Made by a program: the position numbers and the translations under genes. A stretch of 64,000 nt of DNA, from assembly GCA_022225965.2 (NCBI GenBank), contig JAKJXP020000014.1, positions 62,001 to 126,000 of the forward strand, in the 5' to 3' direction. Below, one piece after another: positions 25,656-36,361 of this stretch. The notes beneath the pieces are model-generated. The model saw only the letters and a program-made list of their open reading frames with translations. It had not been told where the DNA came from and did not search any database. Each line of letters starts with the position of its first letter. The stretch's first letter is position 1. This stretch comes from Diatrype stigma. Its lineage: Eukaryota > Ascomycota > Sordariomycetes > Xylariales > Diatrypaceae.

Positions 25656-27398
25656 ATGAGTGGGCTTGCCACCAAGCAGCAGTCGCAAAAGATCTTCGAG
25701 AAGTTGAAGACGAAGCAGGCGAACAGGGTATGTCCAATAACTTCGTAAAGCGGTAGAGTTGGCCGTAGAACCCGCATTGAGCCCGCATAGCTGACATAGC
25801 CTGTGTAACTTGAAGGTCTGCTTCGACTGCAATCAGAAGAACCCGACATGGACTTCAGTACCTTTCGGCATCTACTTGTGCCTCGACTGTTCCTCGAACC
25901 ACCGAAATCTCGGCGTCCACATCTCCTTTGTGCGGTCTACCAATCTTGATCGTACGTCTATCCTGTACTTCTGGTTCCAGCTCTAGTTCGACTTCACGTC
26001 CCGCTGCTAACTCGGAGCCGCTAGAATGGCAATGGGATCAGCTACGTGTTATGAAGGTCGGTGGCAACGAATCTGCTACCAAGTTCTTCCGCGCGAACGG
26101 AGGCAGTGCTGCTCTCGCGAGCAAAGACCCCAAGACCAAATATCAATCTAGCACCGCTACTAAATATAAGGAAGAGCTCAAGAAGCGCGCTGCACGGGAC
26201 GCTCTCGAGTAGGTGGCCAATTTCATACAACGAAGTAATACTGATATGAGTCGCCGCTAACGCGTCATTAGGTTCCCCGAAGAGGTCGTCGTCACAGACG
26301 TTGTTGCTGATGCCGAGGGCTCAGCAACCCCTGCCAGTGATTCCAACGACGATTTCTTCTCTTCCTGGGACAAGCCCTCTATCAAGAGACCTACACCGCC
26401 CGTCTCGCGTACTAGTACACCGCCTGTCGTTGGCCGAGCGAACTCTCCTTTCCTGAACGCCAACGGCAAGGACATTTCCCGATCTGCGTCGCCGCTCTCC
26501 AAGACCGAGTTCTCCGAGGCTGAAACCAAACCTGCAGCAAGTCGGGTTACCCACTCGGCCTCTCTGCGGAAGACCACAGCTGGCGGACCCCGCAAGACGA
26601 ATGTACTTGGCGCCAAAAAGACGACCACTAAGCTGGGTGCCAAGAAGATTACAGCCGACGTCATCGATTTCGACGAGGCTGAGAGGAAAGCTAAAGAGGA
26701 AGCGGAGCGGATCGAGAAACTGGGCTACGACCCTGAAGCCGAAGAAGTCGAAGCAAAGAAGGCTACGACAGCAGCCAAGGGGGAAGCTACCAATGTCGCC
26801 TCACCAACTCCTGCCAGTCCCCAAGGCTACGGGTCTGGCCACAGCCGCCAAAAGTCCGCTGCCGAGGTTGAGCGATTGGGCATGGGCGTGACCAGACTGG
26901 GATTCGGGCAGGTCGGAGGCAGCAAGGCTGCTGCGCCTGCAGCGAAGAAGAACACCGGCGGGTTTGGTTCTGTGGGCCCAGTCAAGGCAGCTGCCGAAGG
27001 TAGGATTCGCACATCCCCCAAGCATAGGCCAAAGAAGTATGCGCTAATATCCTCTAGATGATAGTGAACGGTACGCCCGAAGCAAGTTCGGCAACCAGAA
27101 GGGTATCTCCTCGGATGAGTATTTTGGAAAGGGATCGTTTGATCCTAATGCCCAAGCTGAGGCCAAGACGCGTCTTCAAGGCTTCGAAGGGGCCACTTCC
27201 ATCTCCTCCAATGCCTATTTCGGGCGCGCCGAGGACGAGGAGCCCGTGGATGATTATGGCGATCTCGAGACTGCCGCCAAGGACTTCGTCCGAAAGTTCG
27301 GAATCACCGCTGGGGACGATTTGGACAATCTGACGAGCGCGCTCGGGGAAGGGGCTAGTAGATTACAAGGCGCGATCCGGAACTACCTCAATGGCTAG
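25656..27398 (+). CDS. GLO3: ADP-ribosylation factor GTPase-activating protein GLO3 (ARFGAP2/3 type)
   Basis: It stimulates GTP hydrolysis on Arf1 during COPI-vesicle traffic from Golgi to ER. Five exons join in frame: 25656-25727, 25816-25951, 26025-26208, 26272-26999 and 27058-27398, 486 aa. The N-terminal ARF-GAP zinc finger is explicit: CFDC, then CLDC sixteen residues later, followed by [20 protein letters not shown], which carries the catalytic Arg (SFVRS). A Lys/Ala/Ser-rich middle has an acidic/basic helix ([18 protein letters not shown]). The C-terminus has the Glo3-type repeats [12 protein letters not shown] and [10 protein letters not shown]. Introns are 58-88 bp with GCTAAC/GCTAAT branch-like sites. 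The Glo3 motifs separate it from the Gcs1/ARFGAP1 group. Confidence 0.95.
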
Positions 27399-28915
27399 AT
27401 GGTTTGGGGCTTAACAGGAGAATGACAGGCCGATCCTCGGCATGATCGACGGCTTTCAAAACCAATAGTTCTGCGATGGTCACTTGGTCCGCGAATTGGG
27501 GGGAGTTACTGCACCGACACGGGGCTACGGCTGTGCAAATGAGACAACACGACACGACTCGGAAGGGGCAAATCGCGAAGATAGGGACTGCATCACCAGC
27601 CTATGGTTTTGGTATAATGTGAGCTGGCGTAGTAAAGGGTATGATACGAGTCTATTTGTCCACCTCAAGCATGCACACACACGCCTTCTCATTTGACAAT
27701 TAGTGTTATTCAAAATATAGACATAATACGTTCTTACATGAGTATTATCTTACGGTGGTATATTGCCGAGTCGCACGAATCGTTGTGCCTCTACCAGCAA
27801 GGGTTGCAAGCTCAAATAGCGAGTTGCATCTTCATCCTGTACGCCCCTTCTTTAGGTAGTCGATGTCTTCAAGATCTGCGTTTGCCCCGCCATTCTCTAC
27901 CATGTCCCCCGGCCCCTATTGAGAGGAAGCTCTATATTGTCCACATAATAAAGCTGCTGCCATCAATGAGCGTTTCAAACGAGTGACAGCCATATGCTTG
28001 GGCAGATTGGCCCGACCAATTTAGTGAAAAGGGCTCCATATTGACAGAGAAGCAGCAATAACACTGAAGAGTTAGCAGCGTGGAGAGTTGCTAAGTTAAG
28101 CCCAGTTCAGTATACGCCTTCCCAGGCAGGTTGTTCTTGCCCATGCTATGTATTATTAGCCTTCTTCTCGAGGCGTATGCCTGGCAAGGGCCTTCCATAT
28201 AATAGGCAACATGTAGATGTGGTGATTTCCTGGTAAGGTATCAGCTACCTATGTAGGTATGTACCTATAGCTGGAAAGTGGTATGGAAGCATGGCAAGTG
28301 CGACGCACTGTAGGCGATATATCAACGGGCTCTGGAGTGGACTGTAACCTAACCTAGAACAACAACTTTCAATTTACCAAATCCAATCTCTTCCATTTCC
28401 TATTACCTACCTAGTAGGCTATCTTCAGTACCTTATACACGTTTGCCAGGAGACTCTTTGCCAGAGGGGGAGGCCGTACAACGAATGTGCCGAGGGGTAT
28501 GTGAGCTGAAGCTACCTACCTACCTCGCTCACTCAACCGGGGCATCTTCGGACCTTTTGAAGACGATTCCTACGGGACCTATTGGGCAAGATTCCGGAAG
28601 CCCCGACATCAAAAACTTTATATTCCACCCTATAGGTACGTAGTTGAATAGAGAAACCGCGTCTGCAATCACTCCTTCGGCGTAGCTCTCTCCCCAAAGG
28701 TTTCCCACCGCTGCCTACTTTGGTTTTTAGATGACTACATGTCTATGTCTTGCAATCCCTTGTCCAACGAGGGGAATAAGTAACCGGGGTCGTGTCTAAC
28801 AGCTCGCAAACACCAGGCCGATCTTGAGTCATCACTATTTTCCACCATCTGATCAACTGTATACGTGCTCCGCCGAACACTCAGTTATTGGCACATCTAC
28901 ATCCAGATAGTCAAG
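27399..28915. other. Intergenic region between GLO3 and the RNase H-like gene
   Basis: About 1.5 kb with no supported gene. It contains the presumed GLO3 3' region, TACCTA/TAGGTA words around 28236-28275 and 28405-28425, and the promoter of the next plus-strand gene. The frames present are short and lack domains. Confidence 0.6.
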
Positions 28916-29890
28916 ATGTCGCATTTCCCCGAGCGCAAGGAATTGCTCGATTACGATCGCCAGGGTAGAGCTGTATGCTTTGACCATCATCTCAGAGTAT
29001 GTGGTATCTGCTGTGTGGATTTCGCCTTTGATGGTTCGAGTGGTGGTGAAGAAGACGAGGGGGAGGAAGAAGACGATGACGATATCGAAGATGATGAAGA
29101 CGATGATAGAGTTTTCATCCTCGGCACGGGTGTCAACCGCTTCATGCCGCAGTGGGACGATCAAGTCCTTGGACCCGCCAATACCATAGGGCTCAATACC
29201 GATTATAAAAACCCTCCCGAGGCCCGGGCCCCCGACCAGCTACGATTTTACTACTGCAATAGTTGCAATCTTACATGGCTTGAAGGCAACCAGGGTCCTG
29301 CGGCTGCGCGAAGCCACCCGTCGCACCACACATACGAGCACGTTTATGCTGGTACCCGTCGCACTCTCGTGGTCTTCGTCGACGGCGCATGCCCCTCGAA
29401 CGGCCCACGTGCCACCCGCGCGTCCATCGGGGTCTACTTCGGGCCGAACTCGCCGCACAACGTGTCCAAGCGCCTCGATGCCATCCCCGCCCAGCAGCCG
29501 ACCAACCAGTCGGCGGAGATCGCAGCGGCGGTGGAAGCCCTGCGCTACGTAAGGAACACCATCGAGCCGGCGCGACGGGCCACGATCCAGCACGCCCTCC
29601 CCCACTGGGGCGGCGAGGACCAGAGGAGAGACATCCGGAAGTTCCGGCTCGTCGTCGGCACGGACTCGAGCTACGTGGTGGAGTGCATGTGCAAGCACAT
29701 CGGCACCTGGACGCTAGCCGGGGACCGCTACAGGAACGCGCAGGGCGTCGAGGTGAAGAACAGCAAGGGTTTCGTGGAGCTGAGCCACGCCGTCGAAGCG
29801 CTCTCTAAGGTCGGCATCCAGGTGGCCTGGTATCATGTCCCTAGGGAGTATAACACCGAGGCTGATCGGCTGGCGCGGTTGGCTTTGTGA
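28916..29890 (+). CDS. RNase H-fold protein with N-terminal cysteine-rich and acidic region
   Basis: A likely ribonuclease H family enzyme (cleaves the RNA strand of RNA/DNA hybrids), single exon, 324 aa. I chose the ATG at 28916 because the cysteine-rich segment begins there and the upstream Met at 28865 adds only a short, unlikely leader. The RNase H fold spans about residues 150-324, with the four acidic catalytic positions in order: D156 (VFVDGAC), E201 (NQSAEIAAAVEAL), D250 (VVGTDSSYVV) and D317 (YNTEADRLARLAL). N-terminally there is a Cys/His cluster (CFDHHLRVCGICCVDFAFD, residues 21-39), then an uninterrupted Asp/Glu tract at about 45-64, then CNSC at 114-117. The Cys pairs may bind zinc; this is inference. 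It is larger and more divergent than a classical RNase H1 and lacks an obvious hybrid-binding domain. Confidence 0.85.
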   Translation: MSHFPERKELLDYDRQGRAVCFDHHLRVCGICCVDFAFDGSSGGEEDEGEEEDDDDIEDDEDDDRVFILGTGVNRFMPQWDDQVLGPANTIGLNTDYKNPPEARAPDQLRFYYCNSCNLTWLEGNQGPAAARSHPSHHTYEHVYAGTRRTLVVFVDGACPSNGPRATRASIGVYFGPNSPHNVSKRLDAIPAQQPTNQSAEIAAAVEALRYVRNTIEPARRATIQHALPHWGGEDQRRDIRKFRLVVGTDSSYVVECMCKHIGTWTLAGDRYRNAQGVEVKNSKGFVELSHAVEALSKVGIQVAWYHVPREYNTEADRLARLAL

Positions 29891-30652
29891 GTGTGAGCAG
29901 GACCGGGCAGGTTAGGGAAGAGAGAAGCCAGTCTCGATATCGCCCTCTGCTTAACCATTAGAAGCACTGTGCAGTTAACAGAAATGCGGAAATAGCTCTA
30001 TACATATGCCTAGAGCTTCGGTTTTCTCGTTTCTGTCCTGGAGGTATCAATATCCATGGATCTTCATAGGGAGGTACAGTGTACTGTGTGTAGGTCTGGC
30101 CCGTTCAGCGCAGAACGTCCCGCCATCTGTGCTATGACAGCATGTACCTACTTATATAGCAAGCCTGGGCAAGAAGTTCTCCGATACCCCGTTCCCTTTC
30201 GATTCGATTGAACTACGGCGTAGATTGACGCAACATGTCTACGTGGGTGTTGATTGGATGGTCGTACATTTTTGTGTAACCCCTGGCGGAGCGGACGATC
30301 CTAAAGTGGGCCTTAGAATGAACTTTAGGACCTAAACATCCCTGCGCCACGTGGTGACAGGGGTTAGATCTACAATTTACGTCACCATTCCTAACTGTAA
30401 TTCGGTATGTACCACAACTACGTGAACGGCAGAAGGTACGAATGATCACATATCATCGCAAATCATACCTACCCATCATACCCAAAGTTTATTAATTTTC
30501 CGTTTAACGAGAGACCCAGAATTCCTCAAAACACGCCGACTCTTTTCCTGTCCGGTTTGGTCCTTTCTAAACGCCTTTCAATCTACTTTACACTTGAACT
30601 ACAAACTCTTGTTTCTACAGCTCAACGTCAATCAACTTGCAATCATAACAAA
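29891..30652. other. Intergenic region upstream of the SDR gene
   Basis: About 760 bases without a supported gene. It should contain the RNase H-like gene's terminator and the promoter of the following dehydrogenase. No unusual repeat is seen. Confidence 0.6.
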
Positions 30653-31743
30653 ATGGCGTCGACACACCAATTCGACATTTCCAAACTGTTTGGAGTCAAG
30701 GGCAAGGTAGCCGTGGTCACAGGAGGTACGTCTATCCGCACCTGCAACTTCAAACATTAAGCCTTATCAAGTCAAATGCTAACATGTTTATAGTATGTTA
30801 TGTTTAGAACCCACGAGTCATTCATCCCCCTTGGTTACCTCACCTACACATTGAACGCATTGGAACTCTGGATTTGATCTTCAATGCACATGATAGTAAC
30901 ACTTCCTAGGGAGGAACGGGCATCGGGCTCATGGCCACCCAAGCTCTGTCCGCGAACGGCGCGCGCGTCTACATCACGGGGCGGCGGATGGACGCCGTCG
31001 AAAACGCGGCGAAGTCGCACCAACCCACCAGCGGTGGTGGTGAGATCATCCCAATTGGGCCATGCGACGTGACCAAGAAGGAGGACCTGGACCGGCTGGT
31101 GTCGGACCTCGGCAGCAAGGAGAAGTACATCGACCTGCTGATTTGCAACGCGGGCGTGGCGGGCCCCAAGGCGGAACCGGACGTCGAGGACGCCGCCGAG
31201 CTCAAGGAGAAGCTGTGGGCCAACGAGAGCTTCGAGAGCTGGCGAGACACGTTCGACACGGACGTGACATCGGTCTACTTCACGACCGTGGCATTCCTAC
31301 CACTGCTGCAGGCGGGGATCCGGGGCAAGGGCAAGGGCGAGGGCGGCCCCCTGGAGCCGTTCGCGCCGTCGGTCATCACCATCTCGTCCATGTCGGGCCT
31401 GATGCGGCACGCGCAGGGCCACTTCAGCTACAACGCCGCCAAGGGCGCCACCGTGCACCTGTCGAAGCTCATGTCGGCCGAGTTCCAGAAGACCGGCGTC
31501 CGCGTCAACTCTATCGCGCCGGGGTACTTCCCCAGCGAAATGACGGCTAAGGAGAGCGACGACCGCCAGAAGAGCTACGTCCCACCCGAGAAGATCCAGG
31601 AGAAGAACCACGTCCCGCTGGAGCGGCCCGGCCGGGAGGAGGAGATGGGCATGACCGTCCTGTACCTGGCGAATAATCAGTACGTCAACGGCGAGATCAT
31701 CGCTGTGGACGGTGGCGTCTTGAATGTTCTCGCTGGCCGCTGA
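30653..31743 (+). CDS. Short-chain dehydrogenase/reductase (SDR), junction anomaly at intron 1
   Basis: An NAD(P)-dependent classical SDR of unknown substrate, similar in style to fungal 3-oxoacyl-reductase-like enzymes. Exon 1 (30653-30725) encodes KGKVAVVTGG and ends at a good donor, GTACGT. The second exon encodes GTGIGLMATQAL, the NAG motif (about 103-105), a catalytic Ser near 182-183 (ITISSMSG), the YNAAK motif (Tyr197, Lys201) and the PG turn (IAPGYFPSE). The obvious acceptor TAG (ends 30909) puts exon 2 out of frame. The frame is kept only with a GAG acceptor ending at 30913, which gives 300 aa but shortens the TGxxxGIG loop by one residue. A single surplus G in the GGG at 30909-30911 would explain this. 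Either the acceptor is unusual or the copy or assembly has a one-base change. Confidence 0.85.
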
Positions 31744-32971
31744 GGGTAGGATAGGAGTATAGTACGAAGTGGGGGTTTTAAACCAAGTCGGCGGCGGCGA
31801 CGGGGCGGACTGTATAGACCTAGATGGGTTGTTTTTCCGGCGCGTATGAGAACATGGAGGAATATATCCCTATTATGAGCTTAATGAGATAAAATAAAAT
31901 AGAGGTAAAAATGGTTCCACATAATAAGTAGATATGCGTAGAACCGAGTGAGTTCACCGGAAGAGCGATGACTTCGGGAGTGTGGGATAGTCAACATTGG
32001 TAACTATTGCATCTAAACCACAACAACACTGTTTTCTCTCACGAAATACAGATCGAAGCCACAGGCTTGGACATGGGAGGGTAACAATGGAAACCTTGCA
32101 AGGACAGCTTCGCATCACGCCAGACCACGATAGTTCAAGACTAGTCTAGTCATCCCCACTGTCGCGTTAAACCTACACGTAGCATGTAGGCATCAAGTTT
32201 CTGTGAACTACACAAACAACAGCCAGCTCAAGCCAAGCAAAGAGCGGCTCGGCTAGGATTGGGGCAGATCGGGCGGGCGCCATGCGATCGCGCGGCTCTT
32301 TGCTAAAGCCAACGTAATACAACTAGCGCTGTGCCGGCATCATTAGCAACGGCGCAGATGGCACCAGTAGCAGTAGATATGCAACTCCAGCATACTAAAG
32401 ATTCACAATGTCCGGATCGGTGGTGACAGGCAACCAGGCTGGCAGGCTCGCGTCACGAAAACCCAGCGGAACGTGGGGGTACTTGAGGGAGAACCCGCGG
32501 AAGAATCTCTTGAGGCCCGCCAATACCTAGGCACTGCAATGTTCTGGTCAGCCGCTAACACCACGACGGCGTCAAACCAAAGTCGAGCATCCCGCAACCT
32601 AAAAGGAACCACTTCCGTCATGGATGTTCTCAAAGTACGTCACAGAGAAGTGAGAGGGAGAGAAAAAACTAGGGCGCCGTCCCACGATATTTGTAGGTGA
32701 CAACAACGATGTGCGATGTTTTCCTTCCTCCTTGACCGTCCATCAGGCTTTGTGTGTGATACCTACCTCGCGTATCAGGAGTACCCGTGTGTCTGTCTAA
32801 CTGTCTTGCTCGCGGAAACTCTCATCAAATAGCGTCGAACTGCTGGCAAGTCGTACTACAGACTACTTCATCGGTCGCCCTGTGTTCCACGTAACCCGTC
32901 GTCATCCTTTCTAGTCTATATAGAGTGCATCCCGGGACTGCTCTCCTCTCCTCGGACTCCCAGAAAGTTAG
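31744..32971. other. Intergenic region between SDR and aquaporin genes
   Basis: About 1.2 kb without a supported gene. A TATA-like TATATAG occurs about 50 bases before the aquaporin ATG, followed by a CT-rich leader (about 32938-32962). Both are plausible core-promoter elements for that gene. Confidence 0.55.
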
Positions 32972-34009
32972 ATGGCACCCTTAGACAAGCGGGTTGAACG
33001 TCCACGCCAAGATCGACAACGACAGCAACATCAGCAACACGGACACCTGAGCAGCATGCAGGCGCACCTCGTCGCCGCCTCCGGCGAGTTCGTCGGCACC
33101 TTCATGTTCCTGTTCTTCGCCTACGCGACGCAGCTGATGGTGCTCAACCAAGCCTCGGCCGCGACCGCGCCCGCGATGGACACGGTCTACGTCAGTCTCG
33201 GCTACGGATTCTCGCTACTGGTGACCGCCTGGGCGTTCTACCGGATCAGTGGCGGCCTGTTCAACCCAGCTGTAAGCATCTCTGAGTTTATTACCATTCC
33301 CTTCCTCATTTTTGCTTCTCCCTCACCCCCATCCCCCCTTTCAACACTGGCGCTGAAACTAACACAACGAAACGTCTATAGGTCGCGCTGGGTATGTCCC
33401 TAGCTGACCAGCTACCGTGGATGCGCACCGCTTTCCTGATCCCGGCGCAGATCATCGCGTGCATGGCGGCGGGTGGCGTCGTGAAGGCCATGTTCCCCGG
33501 GGACATGGCGTCGCTGAACACCACGCTCGCGCCCGGGATGAACATCGCCCAGGGCCTGTTCGCCGAGATGTTCTTCACCTCCTACCTTGTGTTCGTAGTC
33601 CTCATGCTCGCAGCCGAGAAGTCCAAAGACACTTTTCTCGCGCCGGTAGGAATCGGGCTTGCGCTCTTCGTGGCGGAGATCCCAGGTAAGCCACTGCGCC
33701 ACACGCATCCGCCCCCCTTGGTCTGAGGACTGCGCCGTCAGCGAAACAGATGAGGCTTAGATGGGGGCTTTGGGAGCTGATATGTAACTATGTGCAGGCG
33801 TATATTTCACCGGTGGCTCCCTGAATCCGGCACGCAGCTTCGGCTGCGCCGTCGCCGCTCCGAGCTTCCCCGGTTACCATTGGATTTACTGGCTAGGACC
33901 GGCTCTAGGTGCTTTCCTTGCTGCTGGATACTTCCGCTTTGTGAAGATGTGTCATTACGAGGAAGCGAACCCCGGGCAAGATGAGTCCGAGCCAGAGACA
34001 GACGTATAA
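32972..34009 (+). CDS. Aquaporin (MIP family water/solute channel)
   Basis: A six-helix membrane channel passing water or small solutes across the plasma or an internal membrane. Three exons, 32972-33271, 33382-33685 and 33798-34009, give 271 aa. Both NPA boxes are intact: GGLFNPAV (N98-A100) and [11 protein letters not shown] (N211-A213), with the selectivity-filter Arg at 214. The LNPARS form and short loops point to an orthodox aquaporin more than to an aquaglyceroporin, where Asp usually follows the second box. The N-terminus is hydrophilic and Gln/His/Arg-rich (about 25 residues) and the C-tail is short and acidic (ESEPETDV). The first intron falls exactly after the first NPA codon. Substrate specificity is inference. 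Confidence 0.92.
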
Positions 34010-34142
34010 GAAGTAGACTTGATTGGATACCTAGTTTTGGGAATTAAGGGTAGGGAATGGGGGACATTGGATCATGGATTAGTGCAATGACATTCGTGAA
34101 GGTGATCGACCCGTATAGGGGCACCCTTCATTGGTTCCGGGC

Positions 34143-34308
34143 TGTTGCTATGTTCTGAAGCTAATTACAGTTGTGCGATGGAGTCGCTGGAGTCTATCCC
34201 CATCGTCCATTGCTTCTGTTTATAAGCAGAAATAGAAGCAACGGACAGTGGAAATAGATCCGAGCGAACCTATCGCACAACTGTAATTAGCTTCAGAAAA
34301 CAATAACG
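34143..34308. repeat. Foldback inverted repeat (MITE-like or hairpin)
   Basis: The 69-base left arm 34153-34221 is the reverse complement of the right arm 34230-34298 at 57 of 69 positions, with an 8-base loop. The outer 27 bases are perfect (from TTCTGAAGCTAATTACAG inward). Ten of the twelve mismatches are transitions. A weaker match, again differing mainly by transitions, continues about ten bases outwards. I see no clear target-site duplication. It sits 140 bases past the aquaporin stop, in non-coding sequence. Confidence 0.85.
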
Positions 34309-34751
34309 GTGCGGTACATTCAGGATTATCCTAGCGAGTTGTCTATAGCAGTAATCCATCGGGATCAGAAGAAGGCGGGCGCAGAAGCACAATTTGTGAG
34401 TCACAACCGAAGGATGTAATAACGCGTCTTTGATGTTGAAACTTGAAATAGCTTTAGTTACGCCAACTAATTGTTACTCACATAAGACCTAACAGGGTTA
34501 TGCGCATGGGTCATATGGAGCGCCCGTACAAAGTATGCAAGTATTGATCATTGAGTCATCAATCGGATTTAGCTGGGCTTGGCAGTCTGCCTGTTACTTA
34601 CGTGACTCTGACCTTCGCTCATCCACTCCTCTCCCTATGTTTTTGCTTGTGTTTCTCTTCTGGGTATTTGATTTGACTGAATTCCTTTATTCTCCAGGTT
34701 TTTTCTGCTTTGCTTCTGACAGTTGGAGCATTTCTTCATACCTCAACTGTT

Positions 34752-36361
34752 ATGCCGAAGAAAAGACACCAACCAAAATACTCGAAACCGCCATCCGTTG
34801 CACCACCTTCGCTGAGCTTGTCATCTTCGTCCCGGACGAATCCCGGTAAGTATAGAATAGCAGTTGCCCCGCCCCCCACATACAAACAAAAACAACACTT
34901 ACGTCAATTTGCGATGCGCCCCCGATAAGGATATCACCAAGTTCGGTCGGCTGGAGATACTAGAGACCAGAGAGAAAGTATGTGTCTAACTACTGTGTGA
35001 TGCGACTAGAAAATCATGATCGCTCGGTGAACCAGCTACTGGCGGACTTGCGACGGACCAGTCTCGCGGCTCAAGGCGGGGGGGTTCTCCCCCTGGCCCC
35101 CCAGACCACCCCGAGCGTCCCGCCCGAGCTTCGCCAGATCTTCCAGATCCCCGAGACGCCGGCGCCGGCGCCCCGCAGGCCCGCGCATCGACGGATCGTC
35201 AACGGCCGCCGCGCGCCACCGGGCCCTCCCCCGCCCCGCTCCTGGACAGCGCTGTCGACCTCGCGCCACGCGCCGTCCGATTTCCAAGCCACGGCCGTCG
35301 GTCGGATACAGCACTGTCCGCTGCCGGGCGTCTACTACCCGGACGAGCAGAGCCTCGTCGCCGTCACGCTGCAGTGCCTGGCTAGGGACTGGGAGCAGCA
35401 GCGCGACTGGAACCGGTTCTACCTATACACGCTGCCGAGCCGGCTGAGGTCGGCACTGCTGGCGTATGTCTCGGAGCTCTACGAGCCCGGGTTGTCCGCT
35501 AGCGATTTGCTGCTTGTGCTTGCTGGTCCGCCAGTGGAGGAACTGTCGGAGTACGGTCTCGAACATGCCGACCCCGGCAAATGGAACGCCGACGTACACC
35601 ACTTAGACCTAACCTCTTCGCTGAGTAAACAATTATCTCTGAAAGAGCTTGGCGATTTGTTGTGTCCACCCGCGCCCGCACCGGAGAACAACGTCCTGGA
35701 TTCGTGGGATTCAGCAGAACCTGTTGCGGGGCCTGTGAAACTGCTACCAAACTTGACACACCTCTCCTTGGCTATCGATCCTGCCTCTGGTCCTTCTATG
35801 TCATGGAAACAGCTTCTGTCCTTCGCTTCCAAGATGCCGACGCTCACGCACCTCAACCTTTCCGGTTGGCCGGAGCCCTCCCTCACACCCAACGCCAAAT
35901 TTGCTAAGGTGAAATCCCCTATGACGGGCCAGTCTGTGCAATATGGCGGCACTGGCCCATACAGCCATTCCCTCGACGGCGATTGGGTTGAGGCATCTAT
36001 ACTCCTGAAGAAGTTGAGCAAAGCGCTGTATAGGCTAGAGTATTTGGATCTAACAGGGTGTGCCGATTGGTTCGTCGCGCTGAAAGGTGGCGACCGAGCC
36101 GCAACGGGGGGCAACTCCATCGACTGGGCAGGCGATTGGGGCAAGATCACAACTTTGAGACTCTGTTCTGGCTACGCTCTCCAGGAAGATGCAACGGTGG
36201 GTCAGATATCTCGGTTTGCCGACTGGATCAATGTCGCAAAGGAGGTAGAGAAGCATATTCGAACACAGCGATCGGGCAAAGGCCGTTGGATCAACGTGGA
36301 GAAAGATAGTTTACGCGAGGAAGAGAAGTTAGCTTTAGACAGGCAACAATACCTTACCTAG
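34752..36361 (+). CDS. Unrecognised protein with leucine-rich-repeat-like segments
   Basis: Two exons, 34752-34845 and 35010-36361, join at a perfect GTAAGT donor and a GACTAG acceptor (with a CTAAC branch-like site) to give 481 aa. The N-terminus is basic and Ser/Pro-rich (MPKKRHQPKYSKPP). Next is a Pro/Arg-rich linker (APAPRRPAHRRIVNGRRAPPG), then a compact region with HCPLPGVYYPDEQ and DWNRFYLYTLPSRLRSALL. The C-terminal half has spaced LRR-like strands: HLDLTSSL, LPNLTHLSLAID, MPTLTHLNLSGW, LYRLEYLDLTGC and ITTLRLCSG. The last ~50 residues are highly charged. This suggests a ribonuclease-inhibitor-like scaffold for protein binding. I do not recognise a named orthologue and assign no function. 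Confidence 0.78.
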
